This document shows positions 41,819 through 50,207 of a stretch of 64,000 nucleotides of DNA, in pieces. Position numbers and translations under genes: made by a program. How positions within the stretch are numbered: the stretch's first letter is position 1; every line of letters begins with the position of its first letter. The stretch is from NCBI RefSeq assembly GCF_011604685.1, contig NZ_CP050063.1, forward strand, positions 2,998,501 to 3,062,500, written 5' to 3'. Under the pieces are notes generated by a model, which worked only from the letters and a program-made list of their open reading frames with translations, made no database searches and was not told the DNA's origin. This stretch comes from Spirosoma aureum (GTDB lineage: Bacteria; Bacteroidota; Bacteroidia; Cytophagales; Spirosomataceae).

Positions 41819-43261
41819 ATGAATGATTCATTAATTGCTGCTTACTCTTCCGAGACATTTCGCCGGCAGGCACACGCGCTGGTCGATTTATTGGCAGATC
41901 ATCTCGATACAGCTGAAAAGGCCGAACAACCCGTTTTGCCCTATGCTGAACCCGATGAACAGTTGGCCTACTGGGAAGCCGATTTTCAGAAGCCAGCCAA
42001 TGATGATCCGTTGCCTTTACTAGCCGACATCGTGCAGCGATCCATCCATTTACACAATCCTCGATTTATGGGGCATCAGGTTGCCCCTCCACTGCCTCTG
42101 GCGGCTATGACCGGCATGTTGACCGGCTTGCTTAATAACGGGATGGCAGTATATGAAATGGGGATGACGGCCAACGCGCTCGAACGCATTGTAACCCAGT
42201 GGCTCGCCCGGAAAATGAATTTTGGTGATAATGCCAGTGGTGTGCTAACCTCGGGAGGAACTCTCGCAAACCTGACAGCCCTGCTCACAGCCCGTGCCGT
42301 AACGGCCCCTACAGACGTCTGGGAAGCAGGCCATACTACCCGGTTAGCGATTATGGTTTCTGAAGAAGCCCACTATTGTGTAGATCGGGCCGCCCGAATT
42401 ATGGGGCTCGGTAGCGAAGGCATTATCAAAATTCCGACAAATGATCGTTTTCAGATGCGAACCGAGTTGCTGGAGAACTATCTGGAGCAGGCAAAAGCCG
42501 CAGGATTAACGGTTTTTGCCGTTGTGGGTAGTGCCTGTTCAACCTCGACAGGCTCGTACGATAATCTGGTAGCCATCGCCAATTTCTGTCAGAAACACAA
42601 GTTGTGGTTCCATGTGGACGGGGCGCATGGTGGGGCTGTCGTACTTTCGAATAAGTACCGGTCCCTGGTTCAGGGTATCGAACGTGCCGATTCGGTAGTG
42701 ATCGATTTCCACAAAATGATGATGATTCCCGCGCTGGTGACGGCAGTTCTTTACCAGCGTGACGCCGACTCGTACCAGACATTTCAGCAAAAAGCGCAGT
42801 ACCTCTGGGCCGATGCCACGGCAAAAGATTGGTTCAATTCGGGTAAGCGGGCTTTTGAGTGTACCAAACTGATGATGAGCGTGAAAATATATACTGTTTT
42901 ACGAACGTATGGTGAAGAAATCTTTACGGCCAACGTCGAAACACTTTACGGGCTGGCACAGCGTTTTGCCAATCTGGTACGACACCGGCCTGACTTCGAA
43001 CTCGCCGTTGAGCCAGAAAGCAATATCGTATGTTTTCGGTATTTAGGCGGTGCGCATATGCCCGCCGAACTTGATGCACTGAATACGCGACTCCGCGATC
43101 GGTTATTGAAAAATGGCCGGGTTTACATCGTACAAACGACATTACGGGGCCGGGTTTACCTGCGAGTATCGCTGATGAACCCACTAACAACAGACGTTCA
43201 ACTGGAGGAGTTGCTTGAGCAGATCCATCAAATAAGTGTCAATTACCTCCCTACTCTCTAG
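41819..43261 (+). CDS. Group II PLP-dependent decarboxylase (diaminobutyrate/aromatic amino acid type)
   Basis: A 480-residue cytoplasmic enzyme that decarboxylates an amino acid using pyridoxal phosphate. Signatures: NPRFMGHQVAPPLPLAAMTG near the start, GVLTSGGTLANLTALLTAR (141-159), the stacking His in SEEAHYCVDRAA, HVDGAHGGA (265-273), and the Schiff-base lysine K299 in VIDFHKMMM. The family contains 2,4-diaminobutyrate, tyrosine and DOPA decarboxylases, and the substrate cannot be fixed by eye. It is divergent from the LysR gene, which probably regulates it. Confidence 0.88.
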   Translation: MNDSLIAAYSSETFRRQAHALVDLLADHLDTAEKAEQPVLPYAEPDEQLAYWEADFQKPANDDPLPLLADIVQRSIHLHNPRFMGHQVAPPLPLAAMTGMLTGLLNNGMAVYEMGMTANALERIVTQWLARKMNFGDNASGVLTSGGTLANLTALLTARAVTAPTDVWEAGHTTRLAIMVSEEAHYCVDRAARIMGLGSEGIIKIPTNDRFQMRTELLENYLEQAKAAGLTVFAVVGSACSTSTGSYDNLVAIANFCQKHKLWFHVDGAHGGAVVLSNKYRSLVQGIERADSVVIDFHKMMMIPALVTAVLYQRDADSYQTFQQKAQYLWADATAKDWFNSGKRAFECTKLMMSVKIYTVLRTYGEEIFTANVETLYGLAQRFANLVRHRPDFELAVEPESNIVCFRYLGGAHMPAELDALNTRLRDRLLKNGRVYIVQTTLRGRVYLRVSLMNPLTTDVQLEELLEQIHQISVNYLPTL

Positions 43262-43285
43262 GTTAGTCCCATCTGATTCTTGCAA

Positions 43286-43969
43286 TTAACGCCCTTTCAA
43301 ATCGTCGGGTGTTGTAATCTTGATATTCTCGTACGATCCTTCGATGAGCGTAATCGGAAAGCCAGAATACTCCATTACGCTGGCGCAATCGGTAAAAAAT
43401 GGTTGTTCCTCGGCCTTAAACGCTTGCCGGAATAAACCCAGCCGGAAGGTTTGAGGAGTTTGTATCAGGCGATACAGACTTCGGTCAACAGCTTTGCTGC
43501 TTCCGTTGGCATCGACAACTCGTACCGAATCCTTCACGGAAACGCAGGTCACGGCTGATCCCGTTTGGGCGGCTGTCGCGAAGCTGGTACTAATGATATC
43601 CGGCGTAATAAACGGCCGAACACCGTCGTGAACAGCGACCAATCCTTCATCGGACACAATGGCAGCCAGCCCGTTACGAACGGATTGGAAACGAGTGGCT
43701 CCACCCGTAACGGTCTGAATCGAAGGATGAAAATTATGTTGATCACAGAGGGCATCCCAGACCATTTGATCACGGGAAGGGAGTACCAGAATGATCTGAG
43801 AAGCAGGGATTACGGCCAGAAACTGTTCGAGTGTGTGTTGAAGAATGGGCTTGCCGCCGAGCAATAGAAACTGCTTGGGTACATCGGATTTCATCCGGCT
43901 GCCGCTTCCGCCGGCAACAATAATCGCAAAATGGTGATGGTTTGGCGCGTTGGTGCCTGAATTCGTCAT
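43286..43969 (-). CDS. ispD: 2-C-methyl-D-erythritol 4-phosphate cytidylyltransferase
   Basis: A 227-residue cytoplasmic enzyme of the MEP isoprenoid pathway that joins CTP and methylerythritol phosphate. It has the nucleotidyltransferase signature AIIVAGGSGSRMKSDVPKQF, then VAVHDGVRPF, DSVRVVD, and the C-terminal ENIKITTPDDL. Length is normal. The frame extends upstream to 43999, with another ATG at 43987, but that ATG lies in the loop of the queA terminator; the ATG at 43969 is therefore the right start. It is not paired with ispF here. Confidence 0.94.
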   Translation of the reverse strand: MTNSGTNAPNHHHFAIIVAGGSGSRMKSDVPKQFLLLGGKPILQHTLEQFLAVIPASQIILVLPSRDQMVWDALCDQHNFHPSIQTVTGGATRFQSVRNGLAAIVSDEGLVAVHDGVRPFITPDIISTSFATAAQTGSAVTCVSVKDSVRVVDANGSSKAVDRSLYRLIQTPQTFRLGLFRQAFKAEEQPFFTDCASVMEYSGFPITLIEGSYENIKITTPDDLKGR

Positions 43970-43970
43970 A

Positions 43971-43998
43971 ACAAAATGAGGGGCCATAAAGCCCCTCA
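43971..43998 (-). terminator. Terminator of queA
   Basis: A perfect 8-bp stem (43977-43984 with 43991-43998), 6-nt loop, with TTTT following on the minus strand. It sits between queA and ispD and rules out the upstream start codons of ispD. Confidence 0.85.
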
Positions 43999-44037
43999 AA
44001 AGTACTTACCAGGTGATTGACTCACCAACTAATTGCC

Positions 44038-45081
44038 TTAAAGAATTAGCATCGCGTCGCCGTAGCTGAAAAAGCGATATTTTTCTTTGATTGCTACTTC
44101 GTATGCGTGTTTGATCAGTTCATGCCCACCGAACGCACTGGTCATCATAATCAGGATCGACTCTGGCAGGTGCAGACTGGTCAGCAGTGAGTTTGCGATT
44201 TTGAAGTCGTATGGAGGAAAGATAAATTTATCGGTCCAGCCTTCAACGGGCTTCAGGCGGCTGTTGGCCGATACCGACGATTCAATGGCTTTAAGCGATG
44301 TGGTGCCAACAGCACAAACACGTTTGCCGCCATCGAGGGCTGTATTGACAATTTGAGCCGCATCTTCGGGAATACGATAGTTTTCTGAGTCGGTTTTGTG
44401 CTTGGTGAGGTCTTCAACGTCAACCTGACGGAAGGTGCCCAGGCCGACGTGTAGGGTGATGGGGGCAAAATGAATGCCTTTAATTTCCATCCGCTTCATC
44501 ATGGCTCGCGTAAAATGCAAACCAGCCGTCGGGGCAGCTACTGCACCAACGTGTTCAGCAAAAACTGTTTGGTAAAGATCACGGTCAGAAAGCTCAGCAT
44601 CGCGATTGATCTCGCGGGGAAGTGGGGTTTCGCCCAGTTCATCAACTGCTTTCATAAACTCTTCATGATTGCCATCGAAGAGGAACCGGATCGTGCGGCC
44701 GCGTGATGTTGTATTGTCGATCACTTCGGCTACCAGATCACTATCACCGAAATAGAGTTTATTTCCAACGCGGATTTTGCGGGCTGGATCGACTAATACG
44801 TCCCAGAGCTTCATCTCACGGTTGAGTTCGCGCAGCAAAAAAACTTCGATTTTAGCACCAGTCTTCTCTTTATTGCCGTATAATCTTGCCGGAAATACTT
44901 TTGTATTGTTGATGACCATCACGTCGCCGTCACCGAAATAACTCAGTATATCCGAAAACTGCTTGTGCTCAATGGTTTTTGTTTTACGGTCAACAACCAT
45001 TAACCGTGATTCACCCCGCTCAACTGGGTATTTGGCAATTAAACTTTCGGGCAAATCAAATTTAAACTCGGATAACTTCAT
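44038..45081 (-). CDS. queA: tRNA preQ1(34) S-adenosylmethionine ribosyltransferase-isomerase
   Basis: A 347-residue cytoplasmic enzyme that transfers and isomerises the ribosyl part of SAM onto preQ1 at position 34 of tRNA, forming epoxyqueuosine. The family signatures are clear: [20 protein letters not shown] near the start, [48 protein letters not shown], and the C-terminal [13 protein letters not shown]. Length is standard. It has its own promoter-like box at 45128-45135 and a terminator at 43971-43998. Confidence 0.97.
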   Translation of the reverse strand: MKLSEFKFDLPESLIAKYPVERGESRLMVVDRKTKTIEHKQFSDILSYFGDGDVMVINNTKVFPARLYGNKEKTGAKIEVFLLRELNREMKLWDVLVDPARKIRVGNKLYFGDSDLVAEVIDNTTSRGRTIRFLFDGNHEEFMKAVDELGETPLPREINRDAELSDRDLYQTVFAEHVGAVAAPTAGLHFTRAMMKRMEIKGIHFAPITLHVGLGTFRQVDVEDLTKHKTDSENYRIPEDAAQIVNTALDGGKRVCAVGTTSLKAIESSVSANSRLKPVEGWTDKFIFPPYDFKIANSLLTSLHLPESILIMMTSAFGGHELIKHAYEVAIKEKYRFFSYGDAMLIL

Positions 45082-45127
45082 GGCGTATCAGTACGGAAAA
45101 GAACAGCGCGTTTTTGTGTAAAGGCCG

Positions 45128-45135
45128 CAAATATA
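45128..45135 (-). promoter_or_regulatory. Candidate -7 box for queA
   Basis: On the minus strand this reads TATATTTG, an exact TAnnTTTG match, 46 bp before the queA ATG and just after the terminator of the upstream gene. Confidence 0.5.
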
Positions 45136-45141
45136 GTGTAA

Positions 45142-45170
45142 AACCCGGAAAATTTGACATGTTCCGGGTT
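45142..45170 (-). terminator. Rho-independent terminator
   Basis: A perfect 9-bp stem (45142-45150 with 45162-45170), 11-nt loop, followed on the minus strand by TTTTA. It ends the small gene at 45202. Confidence 0.85.
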
Positions 45171-45201
45171 GTTTTCTTGCAAATATGATCAAAAACATTT
45201 A

Positions 45202-45561
45202 TCAGCTGGCCGGTAAATGCGCAATTGGCTCAACAGAACCTTGTGTATTTACCTCCCGGCGGTCGACTATGTTGAACTTTGCCATTAATTCAGACGACAC
45301 TTCGTTGGCATAAGTCCCCTGCGCCGAAACAAATACACCTTTCAAGCCGCCATTCGTAGTAATGGCATACAAGGTCATTTCATCACCGGGATCGGACGTG
45401 CCTTCGAAACGGTGAAATTCGTCTACGTTAAATTCTTCACCGCTTAATTTGGTTTCGGTGCTTTTTTCGATCAAAAAATCTTTCTTGGGAGCAAACTCAT
45501 GCGTGTAGCCACGGCTGCGCAGGTCCTCCATCGCTTCAGTAAGGGTCTCAAAATGTTTCAT
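45202..45561 (-). CDS. Small conserved Bacteroidota protein (labelled phosphoribosylpyrophosphate synthetase-like)
   Basis: A 119-residue cytoplasmic protein starting MKHFETLTEAMEDLRSRGY. It has an alpha/beta pattern ending in an acidic and Gly-rich region (DPGDEMTLYAITTNGGLKG). Bacteroidota homologues are frequently labelled phosphoribosylpyrophosphate synthetase, but the chain is far too short and lacks the PRPP-binding motif, so I do not accept that function. The upstream extension to 45594 starts at a TTG and adds no conserved sequence. Function is unknown. Confidence 0.7.
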   Translation of the reverse strand: MKHFETLTEAMEDLRSRGYTHEFAPKKDFLIEKSTETKLSGEEFNVDEFHRFEGTSDPGDEMTLYAITTNGGLKGVFVSAQGTYANEVSSELMAKFNIVDRREVNTQGSVEPIAHLPAS

Positions 45562-45700
45562 AGCGTTGTAAGGAGTTGTGTTTATATAGAACACGAAAAC
45601 GAAGGGATAGTTTTTGCATTCGCCATCGAATCGATTGGCCTCAATCTTGCACAGTTGAGTAAAAGATTAGTTAGATTATACTTCAGTGTATAGGTTAAGA

Positions 45701-45757
45701 CTTCTGTTTGGGTTTAGGTTCATGCTGTGGTGGCAGGGACCTAAACTCAAACAGAAG
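45701..45757. repeat. Long hairpin in a divergent intergenic region
   Basis: A 19-bp stem (45701-45719 with 45739-45757, one G-U pair) with a 19-nt loop. It lies between two divergently transcribed starts, so it is not an ordinary terminator. It could be in the 5' leader of the SMP-30-like gene or be a dispersed repeat. Confidence 0.55.
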
Positions 45758-45834
45758 ACTAATAAGTAAAAAAATGAACAGTCAGCCTGTATATAGCGTG
45801 AACGTATGAATTGATTGACCGTCTGTAAGATCTT

Positions 45835-46854
45835 ATGCCAATGAATAGTTTCGTCAAAAGAGCCTGCCGACTGCTTGCATTAGTTTGTTGCCTGTCGGCC
45901 TGCAATACGTTGGATCCTGAATTTAACGCGTCGGTTTTTCCCGGCCGCATCCAGTTTTTGGCTAATCGACAGTACCCGGAAGGGGTTGCTTATTCGCCCG
46001 CGCTCGATAAATTTCTGATCAGTTCAATCACTCAGGGAAAAGTTGGAACGGTCGATCAGAATGGTCGCTACATCGATATAAGCCCAATTGCTGACGATGC
46101 GATGCTCATCAGTGCGATTGGTATTAAAGTACGGGAAGGGAAACTCTATGTCTGCAATGGTGATTTGGGCGTATCAACCAAAAGCAAGCCGGAAACGACA
46201 GGCAAAACAGCTGGCTTGTTTGTGTATGATCTTGCCACAGGTCAAAATATCAAGCGGGTCGATCTGACCCAGTGGTTCCCGAATTCTGCTCATTTTGCCA
46301 ATGATGTAGCTTTTGACCCTAGCGGAAACGCGTACGTTACGGACTCGTTTTCCCCGGTGATTTATAAAGTCCCCGCCGATTCAACTCAACCCAGCATACT
46401 GGTCAATTCTCCCTTGTTTACTGGAAGCCAGGGCTTTAATCTGAATGGTATTGTCTATCATCCCGACAAATTTCTGATTGTGGCCAAATCCAACGAAGGG
46501 AGCTTATACCGGGTTGATCTGAATAAACCGACCCTCCCTCAGCAGATAACCGGTCCAACATTGCTCAATGCCGATGGTATGGTTCTCTATAACAACGAGT
46601 TGTATATCGTCAATAATCGTAATCGGGTTTCGCGGGTGCGTAGTTCCGATGGATGGAATACATTCACTGTTGTGGAGACCGACACCAGTGGTTATGATCA
46701 GGCAACGACCAGTGCAGAGGTTAATGGTAAGATTTTCACGCTGAATGCCCGCATCGGTGAGGTAAATGCTGCCGTAGCGGCCAAGAATCCCAATCAACTT
46801 CAGGCGAATGAGTATAGTATTCAGCAATTCAAACCGAGAGAAGGAGGCAATTAG
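45835..46854 (+). CDS. SMP-30/gluconolactonase-like beta-propeller lipoprotein
   Basis: A 339-residue lipoprotein: lipobox CLSA-C (C23) after a short signal, then a six-bladed propeller of the SMP-30/strictosidine-synthase type (YPEGVAYSPALDKFLISS, AIGIKVREGKLYVCNGDLG, HFANDVAFDPSGNAYVTDSF, NLNGIVYHPDKFLIVAKS, LNADGMVLYNNELYIVNN). The acidic and Asn residues that bind the metal in lactonases are plausible (the E of YPEG, and N in FAND and NLNG). It probably acts on a sugar lactone or similar at the membrane, but the substrate is unknown. It is flanked by long hairpins on both sides. Confidence 0.8.
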   Translation: MPMNSFVKRACRLLALVCCLSACNTLDPEFNASVFPGRIQFLANRQYPEGVAYSPALDKFLISSITQGKVGTVDQNGRYIDISPIADDAMLISAIGIKVREGKLYVCNGDLGVSTKSKPETTGKTAGLFVYDLATGQNIKRVDLTQWFPNSAHFANDVAFDPSGNAYVTDSFSPVIYKVPADSTQPSILVNSPLFTGSQGFNLNGIVYHPDKFLIVAKSNEGSLYRVDLNKPTLPQQITGPTLLNADGMVLYNNELYIVNNRNRVSRVRSSDGWNTFTVVETDTSGYDQATTSAEVNGKIFTLNARIGEVNAAVAAKNPNQLQANEYSIQQFKPREGGN

Positions 46855-46867
46855 AAACGTCAGCTAT

Positions 46868-46924
46868 AAAACGGGGAATGGGTAATTGAGGTGAATTCTA
46901 CCTCAATTACCCATTCCCCGTTTT
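46868..46924. terminator. Very long perfect hairpin between convergent genes
   Basis: A perfect 25-bp inverted repeat (46868-46892 with 46900-46924), 7-nt loop, with AAAA at its left end and TTTT at its right end, so it can terminate both the SMP-30-like gene and the convergent DUF1080 gene. It is unusually long for a terminator. Confidence 0.85.
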
Positions 46925-46938
46925 AGCTATTAACCAGA

Positions 46939-47577
46939 TCAATCGGGCAGAACCTTTATCATGATGTCCTTGTAAAAGACTTTGCTTTTCGGGTCGTGGC
47001 CTTGCAGGGCAACCGTGCCCGTACTAAGCTTTTTCATTGACTTGCCCGTACTAATGCTGTCGGGTTCCATATACTCATTGATCGTCTTGTCATTGACCTT
47101 GATCGTTACTTTTTTGCCCTGCACAATGATGTGTTCGGTATACCATTCATTGTCTTTGACAAACACCTCTTTTACGTCCTGAAGCCCATAAACGCTACCC
47201 GTTTTACGCCAGTCGGTGTGGCTCTGGTTCACCTGGATTTCGTATCCTTTGGAGGGCCATCCTGATGGCTGATAGGCCGTATGAATAAACATACCCGAGT
47301 TTGAGCCAGGCGTTGTCATGACCTGTGCTTTCCACTCAAAATTTTTGAAATCGTGATTATGAACAGGCCCTTCATAGAACAAGTGAGCGCGGGGGCCTGC
47401 CACAACAATGGCACCGTCCTGAACACTAAACGTTGCCGGGCTCTCCTCGGTGACTTTCCAGCCATTGAATGTTTTGCCGTCAAAAATGCTAACCCAACCG
47501 TCGGCTGCCGGACGAATAGTCAGATTCATAAAAATTCCGGCTAATCCGATTGCCAGAATAAACGAAAGTTTTCTCAT
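46939..47577 (-). CDS. DUF1080 (3-keto-disaccharide hydrolase-like) exported protein
   Basis: A 212-residue exported protein, signal peptide MRKLSFILAIGLAGIFMNLT. The DUF1080 jelly roll is clear: WVSIFDGKTFNGWKV (about 28-42), FEWKAQVMTTPGSNSGMFIH, YEIQVNQSH, and VALQGHDPKSKVFYKDIMI. Some DUF1080 proteins hydrolyse 3-ketodisaccharides and glycosides made by Gfo/Idh/MocA-type dehydrogenases; two such dehydrogenases lie 10 kb away. The start is set at the ATG at 47577, because the five extra upstream codons spoil the signal peptide. Confidence 0.87.
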   Translation of the reverse strand: MRKLSFILAIGLAGIFMNLTIRPAADGWVSIFDGKTFNGWKVTEESPATFSVQDGAIVVAGPRAHLFYEGPVHNHDFKNFEWKAQVMTTPGSNSGMFIHTAYQPSGWPSKGYEIQVNQSHTDWRKTGSVYGLQDVKEVFVKDNEWYTEHIIVQGKKVTIKVNDKTINEYMEPDSISTGKSMKKLSTGTVALQGHDPKSKVFYKDIMIKVLPD

Positions 47578-47759
47578 GTGATAGAGTAACATGTTTAGGA
47601 GTACTTAGGTAAGAAGAAATGAGCCAATCTTTACTCTCCGGTCAGCAAAAAAGATAAGAAGTCTTCCACCTGATAGCGTCATAGTCAGACAGGAAATGAA
47701 CTGTTAAACAGTCTGCTTCCAACAAGCGTTACAATGTCTTATGCTATGTGCGACACGTT

Positions 47760-48668
47760 ATGAAAAAAGGATGGATCATTGCCCTGGCCATATTGCTGGC
47801 CGGTGTAATCGGGGGGTACAGTTGGTATAGTAAACTCAAAAGCAACGCTGCCGCTGAGAACGGCCCTTACGATAATACGCTCAAACCCCGACTTGAACTT
47901 AGTCGGTTTGATTTTACGGACATTAGTGACGATGTGATTACAATGAACATGTACATGCTGGTCGACAATCCGCTTCCTGTCGGATTTAAAGCTCGCCAGC
48001 TTGACTATACGTTTTATATTGCCGATACGCCTGTGGTCGTTGACTCCTACAAAAAGCCGATTGAGGTCAAATCAGGGGATAGTACGCTCATTGTTATGCC
48101 CGCTAAACTATTCAGCAAGAAACTAACGAAGGTACTGGAAACACTGGAGCGCAGGAATATTGACAGTACTACCTACAAAATACGGGCTTCGTTTGCGCTT
48201 GATGTACCGATTCTGGGTGAAAAAACGTTCGCTGCCACAACCGAGCGACGGTTACCGACGTACCACATTCCAACGATTAAGATTGAGGATATTGATTTCG
48301 GAAAACTTGGCTTCAAGCGGGCAGATGTAGCCGCGAAAGTTAATGTGAGGAATAAGAATAAATTTCCGTACAATTTTACGGACACTCATTATACGGTCAC
48401 GATCGATGGAAAGCAGATTGCGGAGGGCGATCAGCCGGAACCTATCCTGATCAAGGCACAGAGTACTACGCCCGTCGTATTTCCGGTAACCGGTAAGCCG
48501 GGAAAAACACTGAGCTTGTTGCCCAAGATGCTTTTCGACAAAAAGGATACGCCGTATGTAATTGATTTTCGGTGTAAGATGCTGGATAAAAATGATAACC
48601 CAATGTTTAAAAACAGCAAGTTTATTGCAACGATCAAAGGAACATTGGATGATTTCAAGAAGAAATGA
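47760..48668 (+). CDS. Membrane-anchored protein with two LEA type 2 domains
   Basis: A 302-residue protein. An N-terminal membrane helix (WIIALAILLAGVIGGYSWY) is followed by two LEA type 2/WHy-like beta domains, about 40-165 (PRLELSRFDFTDISDD, MNMYMLVDNPLPVGFK) and about 170-295 (PTIKIEDIDFGKLGFKR, AAKVNVRNKNKFPYNFTDTH). The similar openings of the two show an internal duplication. These domains are associated with desiccation and envelope stress; the molecular role is not known. The start is the ATG at 47760; a GTG at 47748 is less likely. Confidence 0.75.
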   Translation: MKKGWIIALAILLAGVIGGYSWYSKLKSNAAAENGPYDNTLKPRLELSRFDFTDISDDVITMNMYMLVDNPLPVGFKARQLDYTFYIADTPVVVDSYKKPIEVKSGDSTLIVMPAKLFSKKLTKVLETLERRNIDSTTYKIRASFALDVPILGEKTFAATTERRLPTYHIPTIKIEDIDFGKLGFKRADVAAKVNVRNKNKFPYNFTDTHYTVTIDGKQIAEGDQPEPILIKAQSTTPVVFPVTGKPGKTLSLLPKMLFDKKDTPYVIDFRCKMLDKNDNPMFKNSKFIATIKGTLDDFKKK

Positions 48669-48737
48669 CGCCACCACTTAGCCTTGAACCAACTATTTTT
48701 AGATGAATAAAGGCGGCCAAAAGCCGACTGCATACGT

Positions 48738-50204
48738 ATGAAATCACAGTACGATCTTATTGCTATTGGGGCTGGTTCGGCGGGCCTGGGAGTAAGTATT
48801 GCCATGAAGCGGCTCGGTTTTAACGTCCTGCTTATTGATCGTTATGATCATCGGATTGGGGGCGATTGCCTGAATGATGGTTGTGTTCCGAGTAAAGCAT
48901 TGATCCATGTGAGTCGACTGATTCATTCGGCTAAACGCTCACAACCCTTCGGATGGAAAGTTGAAGGAAAGACAGACCTGGCGGCTGTGATGCAGTATGT
49001 ACGTGAGCGTCAGGATAGTATTCGCGTTCACGAGAATGCCGCCTACCTGCGTGAAACCGAAGGGCTTGATGTTGAATTGGGTACGGCCAGATTCGTTGAT
49101 AAACAAACCATTGAGGTTAACGGGGATAATGGGTCGCGGGTGGTTTCTGCCAAAAATATTGTTCTCTGTACTGGTTCAAAGCCAAAGATGCTGAACGCCG
49201 ATGGGATTGAACAGGTAAAACTACATACCAACGAGACGATCTTTTCGCTCGAAACGCTGCCAGAACGGTTGATGATCGTTGGTGCCGGGCCGATTGGCAT
49301 TGAACTGTGCCAGGCATTTCAGCGGATGGGAAGCCAGGTAACGGTTGTGGGAGCAGAAGAACGAATTTTAACAAAAGAACTGCCCGATGTGTCTGATCTA
49401 CTGCAAAAACGACTGACAGAAGAAGGCGTAATCGTTAAGCTGAATCGGAAAGTCAAGGCCTTTCCTGATGCGAATACGGCCGAACTGGAGTTGGAGAATG
49501 GCTTAACGGAACGGATCGAATTTGATGCTGTACTGGTTGCTATTGGCCGTACATTCAATTTTGATGATCTTAATCTGGCTGCTGCGGGTATCGAACTGAA
49601 CGATAAGGGACAGGTCAAACTCAATGATTACCTCCAAACCACCAACGAACACGTTTTTGCTGCTGGTGATGCCGCTGCCGGATTACCCGCCGGTCAGCGT
49701 TATTTCTCCCATGCTGCCGAATTACACGTTTCGACGTTGATTGCAAATTTTATTACCCCCGGTCAGGTACTCGATAAAAAATTGAGCTACGATCATTTTT
49801 CGTGGGTGACGTTTACCGATCCGGAAGTAGTGACATTCGGCCTGTCAGAACATGAGCTTAAGACGCGTAAAATTAGCTACGAACGTATCGATTATGACTT
49901 TGATCACGATGATCGTGCCGTGATCGAAGACTATGAATATGCCCGGCTGATACTGTTTACTGAACCAACGGGTATCAACCCGTTCAGCACCAGAATATTA
50001 GGTGGAACTATGATTGCGCCTAACGCGGGTGAATTAGCGCAGGAATTGATTCTGGCTGTTCAGCAAAAGCTGACCGCAGGCGATTTCTTTAACAAAATTT
50101 ATCCTTACCCAACGGCCAGTCGTGTAAATAAATCGATCTGGGTCGATCATATTTCCGACAATCTGCCCGGTGTGGTCAGGAAGGCCGTAAAGTGGTTGTA
50201 TTGA
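48738..50204 (+). CDS. FAD-dependent pyridine nucleotide-disulfide oxidoreductase
   Basis: A 488-residue flavoprotein of the lipoamide dehydrogenase/mercuric reductase class. It has GAGSAG (11-16) for FAD; the redox disulfide C44/C49 in GGDCLNDGCVPSK; the second Rossmann motif IVGAGPIGIELCQAF; the AAGDAAAG FAD motif; and a dimerisation domain with YPYPTASRVNKSIW. It lacks the terminal Cys pair and N-terminal HMA domain of MerA and is not next to ketoacid dehydrogenase genes, so neither mercury reduction nor the lipoamide role is shown. It lies 69 bp after the LEA gene and may be co-transcribed. Confidence 0.88.
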   Translation: MKSQYDLIAIGAGSAGLGVSIAMKRLGFNVLLIDRYDHRIGGDCLNDGCVPSKALIHVSRLIHSAKRSQPFGWKVEGKTDLAAVMQYVRERQDSIRVHENAAYLRETEGLDVELGTARFVDKQTIEVNGDNGSRVVSAKNIVLCTGSKPKMLNADGIEQVKLHTNETIFSLETLPERLMIVGAGPIGIELCQAFQRMGSQVTVVGAEERILTKELPDVSDLLQKRLTEEGVIVKLNRKVKAFPDANTAELELENGLTERIEFDAVLVAIGRTFNFDDLNLAAAGIELNDKGQVKLNDYLQTTNEHVFAAGDAAAGLPAGQRYFSHAAELHVSTLIANFITPGQVLDKKLSYDHFSWVTFTDPEVVTFGLSEHELKTRKISYERIDYDFDHDDRAVIEDYEYARLILFTEPTGINPFSTRILGGTMIAPNAGELAQELILAVQQKLTAGDFFNKIYPYPTASRVNKSIWVDHISDNLPGVVRKAVKWLY

Positions 50205-50207
50205 TGC

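Noticed and set aside
45202..45561. Phosphoribosylpyrophosphate synthetase
   Set aside because: The common label does not fit: the protein is about 120 residues and lacks the PRPP-binding motif.
48738..50204. Mercuric reductase (merA)
   Set aside because: It has the CxxxxC disulfide class signature but no C-terminal Cys pair, no HMA domain and no mer neighbours.
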